From an uncultured Lachnospiraceae bacterium (GTDB taxonomy: Bacteria > Bacillota_A > Clostridia > TANB77 > CAG-508), in assembly GCA_947165105.1 (NCBI GenBank), contig CAMUZC010000069.1:1-8158 (forward strand): a stretch of DNA of 8,158 bases. The letters run 5' to 3'. The notes below the pieces were generated by a model, which had not been told where the DNA came from, did no database searches, and was given only the letters and a program-made list of their open reading frames with translations. The position numbers and the translations under genes were made by a program. Each line of letters opens with the position of its first letter. Position 1 is the stretch's first letter. This document shows positions 1 to 6,574 of this stretch, piece by piece.

Positions 1-45
1 ATATTCTAAACGAAAATCAACAATTTATTCGCAAACTTTAGCAAA

Positions 46-71
46 GAGACATTTTGGGGCGGACTTGTCTC
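46..71. repeat. Inverted repeat of unknown role at the left edge
   Basis: GAGACA (46-51) and TGTCTC (66-71) flank a 14-base loop that contains GGGGCGGA, much richer in G+C than its surroundings. It abuts the ftsH terminator. The rest of positions 1-45 shows no coding or RNA signature that I can recognise. It could be part of a dispersed palindromic repeat or the edge of a further structured element outside the window. Confidence 0.35.
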
Positions 72-106
72 AAAAAAATCCGAGAGAAATAATTCTCTCG
101 GATTTT
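72..106 (-). terminator. Intrinsic terminator after ftsH
   Basis: A 14-bp perfect stem (75-88 with 93-106, core ATCCGAGAGAA and complement) with a four-base ATAA loop lies five bases after the ftsH stop. On the minus strand it ends in a run of T's. The A run on one side and T run on the other make it potentially bidirectional. Confidence 0.88.
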
Positions 107-111
107 ACATG

Positions 112-1914
112 CTAAGCAAAAATTCTATCAAATTCTTCTCCGTCAATCTTCTCTTTTTCAAGAAGTACTCCGGCAACAGCATGAAGTTTATCAATATTTT
201 CTGTTAAAATTCTTTCAGCTGTTTTATAAGCGTTATCAACAATTGCTTTAACTTCCTCATCAATAATTCCAGCTGTTTCTTCTGAATACCCTTTTCCTTG
301 TGAAAAATCTCTTCCTAAGAAAACTTCTTCTTGATTTTGGCCAAGCATTATTGCTCCAATTCTATCGCTCATTCCGTATTTTGTAACCATTGATCTAGCA
401 ATTTGTGTTGCTCTCTCAATGTCATTGCTTGCTCCTGTTGATATATCATTTAAAATTATTTGTTCAGCAACTCTTCCTCCTAATAGAGAAACAATTTGCT
501 CTAACATTTCTGATTTAGACATAAATGATTTATCTTCTGTTGGTCTATACATAGTATATCCTCCAGCCATTCCTCTTGGTACAATTGAAATTTGATGTAC
601 TGCATCTTGTGTTGGTAAAAATCTGCTTACTACAGCATGACCTGCTTCATGATATGCAACTAGTTTATTTTCTTTTTCACTTCTTACTCTTGTTTTCTTT
701 TCAGGTCCCATCGTAACTTTAACCATTGCATCTTCAATCTCTGCCATATTTATCTCTGTTTTATTTCTTCTTGCTGCTAGTAAAGCTGCTTCATTTAAGA
801 CATTTTCTAAGTCGGCTCCTGAGAATCCAGAAGTATTTTTTGCTATTGTTTTAAAGTCTACATCTGAACCAATAATTTTCTTTCTTGCATGAACTTCTAA
901 TATTTCTTCTCTTGCTTTTACATCTGGTGCTGAAACTACTATTTGTCTATCAAATCTTCCTGGACGTAGTAATGCTTTATCTAATATATCTGGTCTGTTT
1001 GTTGCTGCTAAAACTATTACGCCTTCATTTGTTGCAAAACCATCCATTTCAACAAGTAATTGGTTTAATGTTTGTTCTCTTTCATCATGTCCTCCACCAA
1101 CACCTGCACCTCTTTGGCGTCCTACTGCATCAATCTCGTCTATGAATATTATACATGGTGCATTTTTCTTTGCTTGTTCAAATAAATCTCTAACACGTGA
1201 TGCACCCACACCTACAAACATTTCAACAAAGTCAGAACCACTTATGATAAAGAATGGAACTCCAGCTTCTCCTGCAACTGCTCTAGCTAGAAGAGTTTTT
1301 CCTGTTCCAGGATGTCCTACTAATAAAACACCTTTTGGTATTCTTGCTCCCATGTCTGTAAATTTCTTTGGACTTTTTAAGAATTCTACTATTTCTTGTA
1401 ATTCTTCTTTTTCTTCGTCAACGCCTGCCACATCATTAAATGTAACTTTGTGTTTATCCATTTCTGTTATATTTCTTGCTTTACTTTTTCCAAATGACAT
1501 TGTTTTACCGCCAGCTCCACCTTGCGCTCTTCCCATTAAAAGGAACCAGAATATAAAGAAAATAATTAGTATTCCAAATGGTGTTAATAATCCAAGTATA
1601 ACCATAAACCATGATTCTGATTTTTCTTTAACTTTGACTTGACCATTTTTCATAGGTTCCTCTAGTGTATTCATAAGGCTTTCCATGTTTGGAATATTAA
1701 CTTCTTTTTGATTATCTTCATTTTTTAATTTTACTGTTGCTGATGTCCCTGATGAATTAATTTCAATGTTTTCTACTTCATTTGCTTCAATTTTAGTTAC
1801 CAATTCTGAATATAATAGTTTTCTGTCATTATTCTCTAAAATAGATGAAATAAGCACTACAAATATTACTCCAATTATTAACCAAACTGCTAATGTTTTT
1901 AAACTATTTTTCAC
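112..1914 (-). CDS. ftsH: ATP-dependent zinc metalloprotease FtsH
   Basis: Membrane-anchored hexameric AAA+ protease that degrades damaged membrane proteins and some regulators. The 600-residue product begins at a GTG with a perfect AAGGAGGT seven bases upstream. Two membrane segments (about 9-26 and 104-127) flank an extracytoplasmic domain. The AAA module has Walker A GHPGTGKT (200-207; the family consensus is GPPGTGKT), pore loop MFVGVGAS (232-239), Walker B IIFIDEID (255-262) and the second region of homology [20 protein letters not shown] (304-323). The protease domain has zinc motif HEAGH (422-426) and the third ligand, probably D498 in SNDIERAT. The short C-terminus, with no long tail after the last helix, is within the normal range. 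It is transcribed alone, from a promoter at 2002-2030 to a terminator at 72-106. In many Firmicutes hpt or tilS-hpt lies directly upstream, but here a hydrolase pair intervenes. Confidence 0.98.
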   Translation of the reverse strand: MKNSLKTLAVWLIIGVIFVVLISSILENNDRKLLYSELVTKIEANEVENIEINSSGTSATVKLKNEDNQKEVNIPNMESLMNTLEEPMKNGQVKVKEKSESWFMVILGLLTPFGILIIFFIFWFLLMGRAQGGAGGKTMSFGKSKARNITEMDKHKVTFNDVAGVDEEKEELQEIVEFLKSPKKFTDMGARIPKGVLLVGHPGTGKTLLARAVAGEAGVPFFIISGSDFVEMFVGVGASRVRDLFEQAKKNAPCIIFIDEIDAVGRQRGAGVGGGHDEREQTLNQLLVEMDGFATNEGVIVLAATNRPDILDKALLRPGRFDRQIVVSAPDVKAREEILEVHARKKIIGSDVDFKTIAKNTSGFSGADLENVLNEAALLAARRNKTEINMAEIEDAMVKVTMGPEKKTRVRSEKENKLVAYHEAGHAVVSRFLPTQDAVHQISIVPRGMAGGYTMYRPTEDKSFMSKSEMLEQIVSLLGGRVAEQIILNDISTGASNDIERATQIARSMVTKYGMSDRIGAIMLGQNQEEVFLGRDFSQGKGYSEETAGIIDEEVKAIVDNAYKTAERILTENIDKLHAVAGVLLEKEKIDGEEFDRIFA

Positions 1915-2001
1915 AGATTTACCTCCTTATATGAAAAAAATTTTACTATAATTTTTTCTTTTATAGAAATTTTTCTTTCTTACTTTTAAAATCTACTTGA
2001 A

Positions 2002-2030
2002 ACTATAACATAATTTTACCCTTAATTCAA
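2002..2030 (-). promoter_or_regulatory. Sigma-A-type promoter for ftsH
   Basis: On the minus strand TTGAAT (2025-2030) is followed by a 17-bp spacer and TATAGT (2002-2007). The predicted start near 1995 gives an A+T-rich leader of about 80 bases. I see no CIRCE element or CtsR-type heptad repeat that would indicate heat-shock repressor control. Confidence 0.58.
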
Positions 2031-2110
2031 GCAATTCATCAAACTTTCACATTACAAAATTCGACATGTTTTTCTAACTATTACGGAAACACGGAATAAT
2101 TAATCTTTTG

Positions 2111-2124
2111 TAACATAAATGTTA
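2111..2124. repeat. Short perfect palindrome upstream of ftsH
   Basis: TAACAT and ATGTTA flank two A's. It lies between the hydrolase terminator and the ftsH promoter, about 80 bases upstream of the -35 box. It could be a protein-binding site, but a repeat this short in A+T-rich DNA may be chance. Apart from this palindrome, the terminator and the promoter, I see nothing in the 281-base gap 1915-2195. Confidence 0.25.
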
Positions 2125-2149
2125 AATTTTTTTCTTATCTTATCTACAT

Positions 2150-2185
2150 CAAAAAAAGAAAAACTCCAACATATATGTTGGAGTT
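2150..2185 (-). terminator. Intrinsic terminator after the hydrolase pair
   Basis: A perfect 24-base palindrome at 2162-2185 (11-bp arms AACTCCAACAT and complement around AT) is followed on the minus strand by a T-rich run (TTTCTTTTTTT). It begins 10 bases after the stop codon of the second hydrolase gene and should separate it from ftsH. Confidence 0.85.
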
Positions 2186-2195
2186 AAAAGAGATT

Positions 2196-2813
2196 TTAAT
2201 TATACGGATATTTCCTTAGAAAGACGAATCTGTCTATTTCCGTACAATGATATGTCGTCATTATTCTTACGTTTTCGTCCGGATTTATATCTTTAATTTC
2301 ATAGTAGAAAAAAGCTCCATTTGTTGGATCTTCGCCCAACAAAGCTGACTCAACTGCACTTTCTACTTGATTACGTTCTTCAACCGGAATATTTTCATAA
2401 TCTACCAGTGTATTTGTGTATACACTTATAAACTGATTCGGTTGAAAAATAACATCTGTGATGCTATTGGGGAAATCAGGATTTCTTACCCGGTTTATAA
2501 CCACTGCAGCAATGGCAAGGTTAAGGTTGTCGGATTGGTTCCAGCCTTCAGAATAAACAAGAGAAACTAAATTTTTCTTCTCATCTTCTTTACTGGTTTC
2601 AGAAAGGTTCTGATCATTTTGCTCTGATTCTTCTATTTGTCCATCTTCTTCATTCTGCTCATTCAACTCGCTTATGTCATCTGCCCACGGTACCTTTTCA
2701 GAACTGTCTGCAGATGAGTCATCAGTTAATGCTCCACAAGATCCTAAGCACATGCCCAATGCAAGATAAATAACAGAAATGAGCATAACTATTTTAAGTG
2801 CTTTTTCGCTCAT
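2196..2813 (-). CDS. Probable lipoprotein, diverged SleB-type cell-wall hydrolase
   Basis: A 205-residue relative of the preceding gene. The N-terminus has two lysines, a hydrophobic stretch (8-25) and a lipobox LGSC with C26 as the likely lipidated residue. Residues 31-80 form a very acidic linker (19 Asp/Glu). The Hydrolase_2-like domain (about 81-205) keeps LVYSEGW with E89 in the position of the catalytic Glu, AIAAVVINRV (100-109), DVIFQPNQFISV (120-131), ALLGEDPT (157-164) and GAFFYYE (166-172). The family's C-terminal GNHVF motif is replaced by DRFVF (194-198), so activity or specificity may have changed. AAGGAGG seven bases before the ATG supports the start. The 21-base gap to the upstream gene indicates co-transcription, and a terminator follows the stop. 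The domain assignment is confident; retained catalysis is not. Confidence 0.83.
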   Translation of the reverse strand: MSEKALKIVMLISVIYLALGMCLGSCGALTDDSSADSSEKVPWADDISELNEQNEEDGQIEESEQNDQNLSETSKEDEKKNLVSLVYSEGWNQSDNLNLAIAAVVINRVRNPDFPNSITDVIFQPNQFISVYTNTLVDYENIPVEERNQVESAVESALLGEDPTNGAFFYYEIKDINPDENVRIMTTYHCTEIDRFVFLRKYPYN

Positions 2814-2834
2814 AATAATCCTCCTTACTAATCA

Positions 2835-3464
2835 TTAGTCCCATACTCTATAAAAGACATGGTTTCCAATACGTATTTTTTTTGTAATAGTTTTTCTAGC
2901 CTCTGTTTCTTCGTCTGATATGCAATCTGGATTATAGTAATAATATGCTCCTCCTTCAAGTGATTCTCTCGTTGGATCTTCTCCATTTAAAGCTGCTCTT
3001 ACAGCATCTTCTATAGCTTCAACATCTAATCCAATCTCTGAAAGATTAGAATAATACATTGTTCTATCACCTATATGAAAATTCCAATCCCACACACAAG
3101 AATATTGATATGGATCAAATATTACATCTGCGATGCATGTAGCACCATTATAAGCTACATCTAATCTGTTTAGTACTGTAGCTACAATTGCTATTTGCCC
3201 TTCTCTTGTCTCATGACCACCTTCACAAGCTACCAACATTGTAAGCCAATAAAATTCATCATCGGTTACACTTCTCCGCTTGTCTAAATTTTGGTTATTG
3301 CTAATATAAGTGATATTAGCGTTTTCTGCCTCATTGTTATTCGATTTCAGGTTTAGATTACCTTTGCAATCTAAAAATCCTATAAATAAAACAATGACAA
3401 ACAAAAGAACTATATAACCAAAACCACCGGTTCCACTGTTGTTAACACTATCGTTGCTTGACAT
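2835..3464 (-). CDS. Membrane-anchored SleB-type cell-wall hydrolase (Hydrolase_2 domain)
   Basis: A 209-residue protein with the catalytic domain of the SleB/CwlJ family, peptidoglycan-cleaving enzymes best known as spore cortex lytic enzymes but also found outside sporulation. One hydrophobic segment (about 15-32) anchors a domain that should face outward. A polar linker follows (about 34-65). The catalytic domain (about 66-209) has VACEGGHETREGQIA with the probable catalytic Glu at E81, VLNR (97-100), DVIFDPYQYSCV (113-124), AALNGEDPT (157-165), GGAYYYYNP (171-179) and the closing RIGNHVFYR (198-206). No lipobox is seen at C33. The domain contains several cysteines (80, 110, 123, 181). The start has GAGG at good spacing. 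It is the first gene of a two-gene unit, with 21 bases to the next. The substrate bond and biological role cannot be read from the sequence. Confidence 0.9.
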   Translation of the reverse strand: MSSNDSVNNSGTGGFGYIVLLFVIVLFIGFLDCKGNLNLKSNNNEAENANITYISNNQNLDKRRSVTDDEFYWLTMLVACEGGHETREGQIAIVATVLNRLDVAYNGATCIADVIFDPYQYSCVWDWNFHIGDRTMYYSNLSEIGLDVEAIEDAVRAALNGEDPTRESLEGGAYYYYNPDCISDEETEARKTITKKIRIGNHVFYRVWD

Positions 3465-3490
3465 TTTTTAACCTCTTTTCAATATATTTC

Positions 3491-3506
3491 CACTAAATTT
3501 TTAGTG
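3491..3506 (-). promoter_or_regulatory. Palindrome in the leader of the hydrolase operon
   Basis: A perfect inverted repeat, CACTAAA with TTTAGTG around two bases, lies just downstream of the predicted transcription start and upstream of the GAGG ribosome binding site. Its position fits either an operator or a stabilising hairpin at the 5' end of the mRNA. The sequence gives no direct evidence for a regulator. Confidence 0.4.
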
Positions 3507-3515
3507 AATATAATT

Positions 3516-3544
3516 ATTATACCATAACTTAACATAATTTTCAA
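3516..3544 (-). promoter_or_regulatory. Sigma-A-type promoter for the two hydrolase genes
   Basis: On the minus strand TTGAAA (3539-3544) is followed by 17 bp and a perfect TATAAT (3516-3521). TGG directly before the -10 box gives an extended -10 (TGnTATAAT). The predicted transcription start near 3509 leaves a 45-base leader to the ATG at 3464. It does not look like a forespore sigma-G or mother-cell sigma-E/K promoter. Confidence 0.75.
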
Positions 3545-3546
3545 GT

Positions 3547-3585
3547 AAAAACAGAATACCGCAACTTTCAAAGTCGGTATTCTGT
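3547..3585 (-). terminator. Intrinsic terminator after tilS
   Basis: An 11-bp perfect outer stem (3551-3561 with 3575-3585, ACAGAATACCG and its complement) encloses a second five-base stem, ACTTT/AAAGT (3564-3568 with 3570-3574). On the minus strand the hairpin is followed by a short T run. It begins 11 bases after the tilS stop and should end the rplI-dnaB-tilS transcript. The -35 box of the next promoter starts two bases beyond it. Confidence 0.85.
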
Positions 3586-3596
3586 CTCTATATTTT

Positions 3597-4631
3597 CTAT
3601 ATATTTTTTATAAAATGTATCTTACCTTTATTTACGAAAACCTTTATGTTTTTATTTGGTGTTAAATACTTATTTCCAATGTTTTTTTCGCATAGATTTA
3701 TAACATCTTCAACATGAATTTTTTCTATTCCTTGGGTTGTACCTAAAACCTTTTTTATCAAAGATAAAATCACCTTGCTCTTTATAAATTTATCTAAATT
3801 ATTAAACTTCTTTAAATCAATTATTAACTCCTCTTGGCTTAAGTTTAAATCTTTACAAATCAACTCTTCATCTATTATTTTTTCTACATATCTGTTTATA
3901 AAGTCGTTTTCTTGTCTTGCTAATATTGATAACTTATTTAAAGATTCTATTATATTAGGATTAAATTCCTCTTTAATTTGTGGAATAATAATATTTCTTA
4001 TTTTATTTCTTGTATATATATTGTCAAAATTTGATTTATCTATTTTGGGGTCTAATTTATTTATTTCACAATACTCTTCAATTTCTTTTCTTTCACACTC
4101 TATTATTGGTCTAATATATTTGTTATCACGAATTGGTTCAATTCCTTTAAGTCCTGTAGTTCCTGTTCCTCTAAATATATTCATTAATACAGTTTCGGCA
4201 TTATCATTTGCATTATGCGCTGTTGCTATTTTATTAGCCCCAGTCATTTTTGCTACTTCCTCAAAGAATTCATATCTTGCTTTTCTTCCAGCTTCCTCTG
4301 TTCCAATTTTTTCTTTACTAGATTTTTCAACTACATCTATTTTTTTTACATAGCACTTAATGCCTATTTCTTCACAAAATTGTTGAACATATTGAGTCTC
4401 CATATCAGCTTCAGGACGTATCATATGATTGATATGCGCTACAACAATTTCAAAATTCAACTCATTTTTTATACTATTTAAAATATGAAGTAAACACATT
4501 GAATCAGGACCACCTGAAACACCAATTACAATTTTATCATTTTCATTTATTAAATTATATTTTTGTATTGTTTTTAGTACTTTATTTATCAATTTATCCA
4601 CCTTTTCTAATAATTCTTCTACATCTGACAT
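3597..4631 (-). CDS. tilS: tRNA(Ile)-lysidine synthetase TilS, short form
   Basis: Converts the wobble cytidine of tRNA-Ile(CAU) to lysidine with ATP and lysine, so that AUA is read as Ile. The step is essential in most bacteria, and ATA codons are frequent in this A+T-rich window. In the 344-residue frame the PP-loop SGGPDS is at 39-44. AHINH follows at 65-69, then AHNANDNAETVL at 138-149, FRGTGTTGLKGI at 153-164 and the tRNA-contacting RNKIRNIIIPQ at 208-218. The frame ends 24 residues after KYLTPNK. Many Firmicutes TilS proteins continue for about 100 more residues as a C-terminal domain, and no continuation is visible because a terminator follows at once. The ATG at 4631 has no good ribosome binding site. 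A TTG at 4592 (residue 14) is preceded by AAGGTGG five bases away and would give MINKVLKTIQKYNLI, a more usual N-terminus (331 residues). It lies 23 bases after the dnaB stop and is probably co-transcribed with dnaB. Confidence 0.94.
   Translation of the reverse strand: MSDVEELLEKVDKLINKVLKTIQKYNLINENDKIVIGVSGGPDSMCLLHILNSIKNELNFEIVVAHINHMIRPEADMETQYVQQFCEEIGIKCYVKKIDVVEKSSKEKIGTEEAGRKARYEFFEEVAKMTGANKIATAHNANDNAETVLMNIFRGTGTTGLKGIEPIRDNKYIRPIIECERKEIEEYCEINKLDPKIDKSNFDNIYTRNKIRNIIIPQIKEEFNPNIIESLNKLSILARQENDFINRYVEKIIDEELICKDLNLSQEELIIDLKKFNNLDKFIKSKVILSLIKKVLGTTQGIEKIHVEDVINLCEKNIGNKYLTPNKNIKVFVNKGKIHFIKNI
4590..4604 (-). promoter_or_regulatory. Candidate ribosome binding site and TTG start inside tilS
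   Basis: On the minus strand AAGGTGG (4598-4604) lies five bases before a TTG codon (4590-4592) that is in frame with tilS. It is a closer Shine-Dalgarno match than anything upstream of the ATG at 4631, whose leader (AAAATATTTACTT) has no purine-rich site. Starting here would remove 13 residues that are not typical of the family. Confidence 0.5.
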
Positions 4632-4654
4632 AAGTAAATATTTTGATTTTTAGA

Positions 4655-5984
4655 TTAATATCTATTATCAAGATTAGCAAATTTTGTATAGCTTCCAAGC
4701 CATGCAAGTTCCACTGTTCCTGTTGAACCAGCTCTGTGTTTTGCTAAGATTACTTCTGCTACATTTTTCTTATCAGAGTCTTGATTATAATAATCATCTC
4801 TATATAAAAACATAACAATATCAGCATCTTGCTCTATTGATCCAGATTCACGAAGGTCAGAAAGCATAGGTCTATGGTCTGGTCTTTGTTCAGGAGCACG
4901 AGATAATTGTGAAAGTGCAATAACAGGTACATTGATCTCTTTAGCAAGTATTTTCAATGAACGACTAATTTCAGCAATTTCTTGCTCACGGCTTCCAGCA
5001 CGTTTATTGCTTCCTTGAACAAGCTGCAAGTAGTCAATTACAACTAAACCAATATCTTTTTCCAACTTCATTTTCCTACATTTTGCACGAATTTCCATAA
5101 TAGAAATACCTGGTGTATCATCAATGAATATTTGTGCCTCAGACAAAATACCTGAAGCCTCTGCAAGTTTAGTCCAATCATCATCTTCAACTTTTCCCGT
5201 TCTAACTTTATTACTATCAACCAAAGCTTCACTACACAAAATTCTGTTAGCCATTTGTTCTTTTGACATCTCAAGGCTAAAAATTGCAACTGGTGTTTTA
5301 GCTCTTACAGCAGCATTTGTAGCAATGTTTAAAGCAAAAGCTGATTTTCCCATAGCAGGTCTAGCGGCAACCAATATTAATTCTGAACCATGAAGACCTG
5401 CTGTTTTATAATCCAAATCAATAAATCCCGTTGGAACACCTGTTACATGTTCTTTTCTGTTATATAATTCTTCCAATTCAATGAATGTATCAACAAGTAT
5501 ATCCTTCATGGAACTGTATGTTTTTTGAGAACGGTTTTGCATAACACCAAAAATCTTTTTTTCAGCATTATCCATTAATTCTTCAACTTCCTGTGTTGGA
5601 TCATAGCCTAAAGTTATAAGTTCATTTGCAGTTCTTATTAATGTTCTTAATGTTGCTTTTTCTTCAACTATTTTTATGTATTTATCAACATTTGCTGTTG
5701 TTGGAACCTTTTCAGGTAACTCTGCTAAATATTCTAATCCACCAACTGCTTCAAATTTTCCCATAGAAGAAAGTTCAGATTTTAATGTGATAATATCTAT
5801 TGGCTCACCTCTATTGTATAAATTCATAATAGCAGAATAGATTATTCTATTGTCTTCTCTATAGAAATCTTCATCTGAAAGTACTTCAATTGCAGCAATT
5901 ACAGCTTCTTTGTCTGTAAGCATACTTCCGAATTACTGCTTGTTCAGCTTCAAGATCATGTGGTGGTACTTTATTAAAATCCAT
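4655..5984 (-). CDS. dnaB: Replicative DNA helicase DnaB, with an apparent single-base frameshift near the N-terminus
   Basis: Hexameric helicase that unwinds DNA at the replication fork. The largest open frame starts at an internal Met (5923) and gives 422 residues. In that numbering the N-terminal primase-binding domain covers about 1-130 and the RecA-like core 160-422. The core has Walker A ARPAMGKSA (187-195), catalytic E218 in SLEMS, Walker B VVIDYLQL (294-301), DLRESGSIEQDADI (356-369) and the arginine finger in KHRAGSTG (395-402). The conserved family N-terminus (MDFNKVPPHDLEAEQAVI) is present just upstream from an ATG at 5984 with AGGAAG at good spacing, but it is one base out of phase. 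An extra base at 5930/5931 separates it from GSMLTDKEA. Removing that base gives a normal 442-residue DnaB. As written, translation from 5984 stops at 5886, and the 422-residue frame is preceded by a TAA at 5933-5935. Another in-frame ATG lies eight codons upstream (6008). There is no intein, although DnaB is a common intein host. Confidence 0.93.
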
Positions 5985-6060
5985 TTCTTCTACTTCCTTT
6001 CTTTTCATAATTTAAATCTGTCCCTGATTTTAGAATTTTAAAACTTTCTCCGTCCTCTAC

Positions 6061-6507
6061 TTAAAATTCTATTACATTAACTTTCACGTTTCCAATAACA
6101 CCTTCAAATAACTTGATAGAAACATTGAAAACTCCCAAGTTTTTTATTGCTTCATTTAATACAATTTTCTTTTTATCTACATCAATTTTATATTGTGTTT
6201 TTAAATTTTCAGAAATTTCTTTAGAAGTAACACCTCCAAAAATTCTTCCATTATCTCCTGCTTTAACTTTAATTGTTAATGTTATATCTTTTAATTTCTT
6301 TGCAATTTCCTCTGCTTTTTCTTTTTCAACATCTTTCTTATGTTTAGCAGAATCTTGCTTATTCTTTAATTTTCCCATATTTTCAGCATTTGCTTCAACA
6401 GCTAATTTCTTAGGAAATAAAAAGTTTCTTGCATATCCGTCACTTGCGTTTATAACTTCATCTTTTTTTCCTACACCTTTTATATTATCTAATAATATTA
6501 CTTTCAT
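6061..6507 (-). CDS. rplI: 50S ribosomal protein L9
   Basis: L9 binds 23S rRNA near the base of the L1 stalk and helps reading-frame fidelity. The 148-residue length is normal for the family. The N-terminal RNA-binding domain is clear (MKVILLDNIKGVGKK, then DGYARNFLFPKKLAVEAN at residues 23-40). A lysine- and glutamate-rich connecting helix runs from about 42 to 75. The C-terminal domain carries GDNGRIFGGVTSKEI at 84-98. An ATG four codons upstream (6519) is also in frame, but the AAGGA near it touches the ATG itself. GAGG sits six bases before the ATG at 6507, and the family begins with MKVILL, so 6507 is the better start. It is the first gene of a probable rplI-dnaB-tilS unit, with 76 bases to the dnaB start. 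Confidence 0.96.
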   Translation of the reverse strand: MKVILLDNIKGVGKKDEVINASDGYARNFLFPKKLAVEANAENMGKLKNKQDSAKHKKDVEKEKAEEIAKKLKDITLTIKVKAGDNGRIFGGVTSKEISENLKTQYKIDVDKKKIVLNEAIKNLGVFNVSIKLFEGVIGNVKVNVIEF

Positions 6508-6519
6508 GTTAAGCCTCAT
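6508..6519 (-). promoter_or_regulatory. Ribosome binding site that decides the rplI start
   Basis: On the minus strand GAGG is followed by CTTAAC and then the ATG at 6507, which gives a normal spacing of six bases. The competing upstream ATG at 6519 overlaps this site and has no correctly spaced site of its own. Confidence 0.7.
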
Positions 6520-6545
6520 TCCTTTCGCTATTTTTAGTTTTCTAT

Positions 6546-6574
6546 ATTCTATAATATTTTTTGCAATTTTTCAA
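6546..6574 (-). promoter_or_regulatory. Sigma-A-type promoter for rplI-dnaB-tilS
   Basis: On the minus strand TTGAAA (6569-6574) is followed by a 17-bp spacer and TAGAAT (6546-6551). Each box matches the consensus at five of six bases. The predicted transcription start near 6539 leaves a leader of about 32 bases before the rplI ATG at 6507. The upstream terminator at 6640-6680 makes a promoter here necessary. Confidence 0.62.

Noticed and set aside
1142..1642. Plus-strand open frame (166 codons) antisense to ftsH
   Set aside because: It lies wholly opposite the conserved AAA domain of ftsH. The product has no domain signature and no initiation signal.
1915..2001. Heat-shock repressor site (CIRCE or CtsR) in the ftsH leader
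   Set aside because: I looked for the TTAGCACTC inverted repeat and for GGTCAAA heptads and found neither; only A+T-rich leader sequence is present.
2835..3464. First hydrolase as a lipoprotein through Cys33
   Set aside because: The residues before Cys33 are FLD; Asp at -1 and Phe at -3 do not fit a lipobox, so a plain membrane anchor is the better reading.
3775..4353. Long plus-strand open frame (192 codons) antisense to tilS
   Set aside because: It is the complement of a clear tilS coding frame. The translation is low-complexity Leu/Ile/Ser/Phe as expected from antisense A+T-rich DNA, with no ribosome binding site and no recognisable motif.
5068..5289. Second minus-strand open frame inside dnaB
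   Set aside because: It is an out-of-frame reading within the conserved helicase core and has no independent support.
4655..5923. Intein within dnaB
   Set aside because: The RecA-like core is continuous, with Walker A, Walker B and the arginine finger at normal spacing and no insertion.
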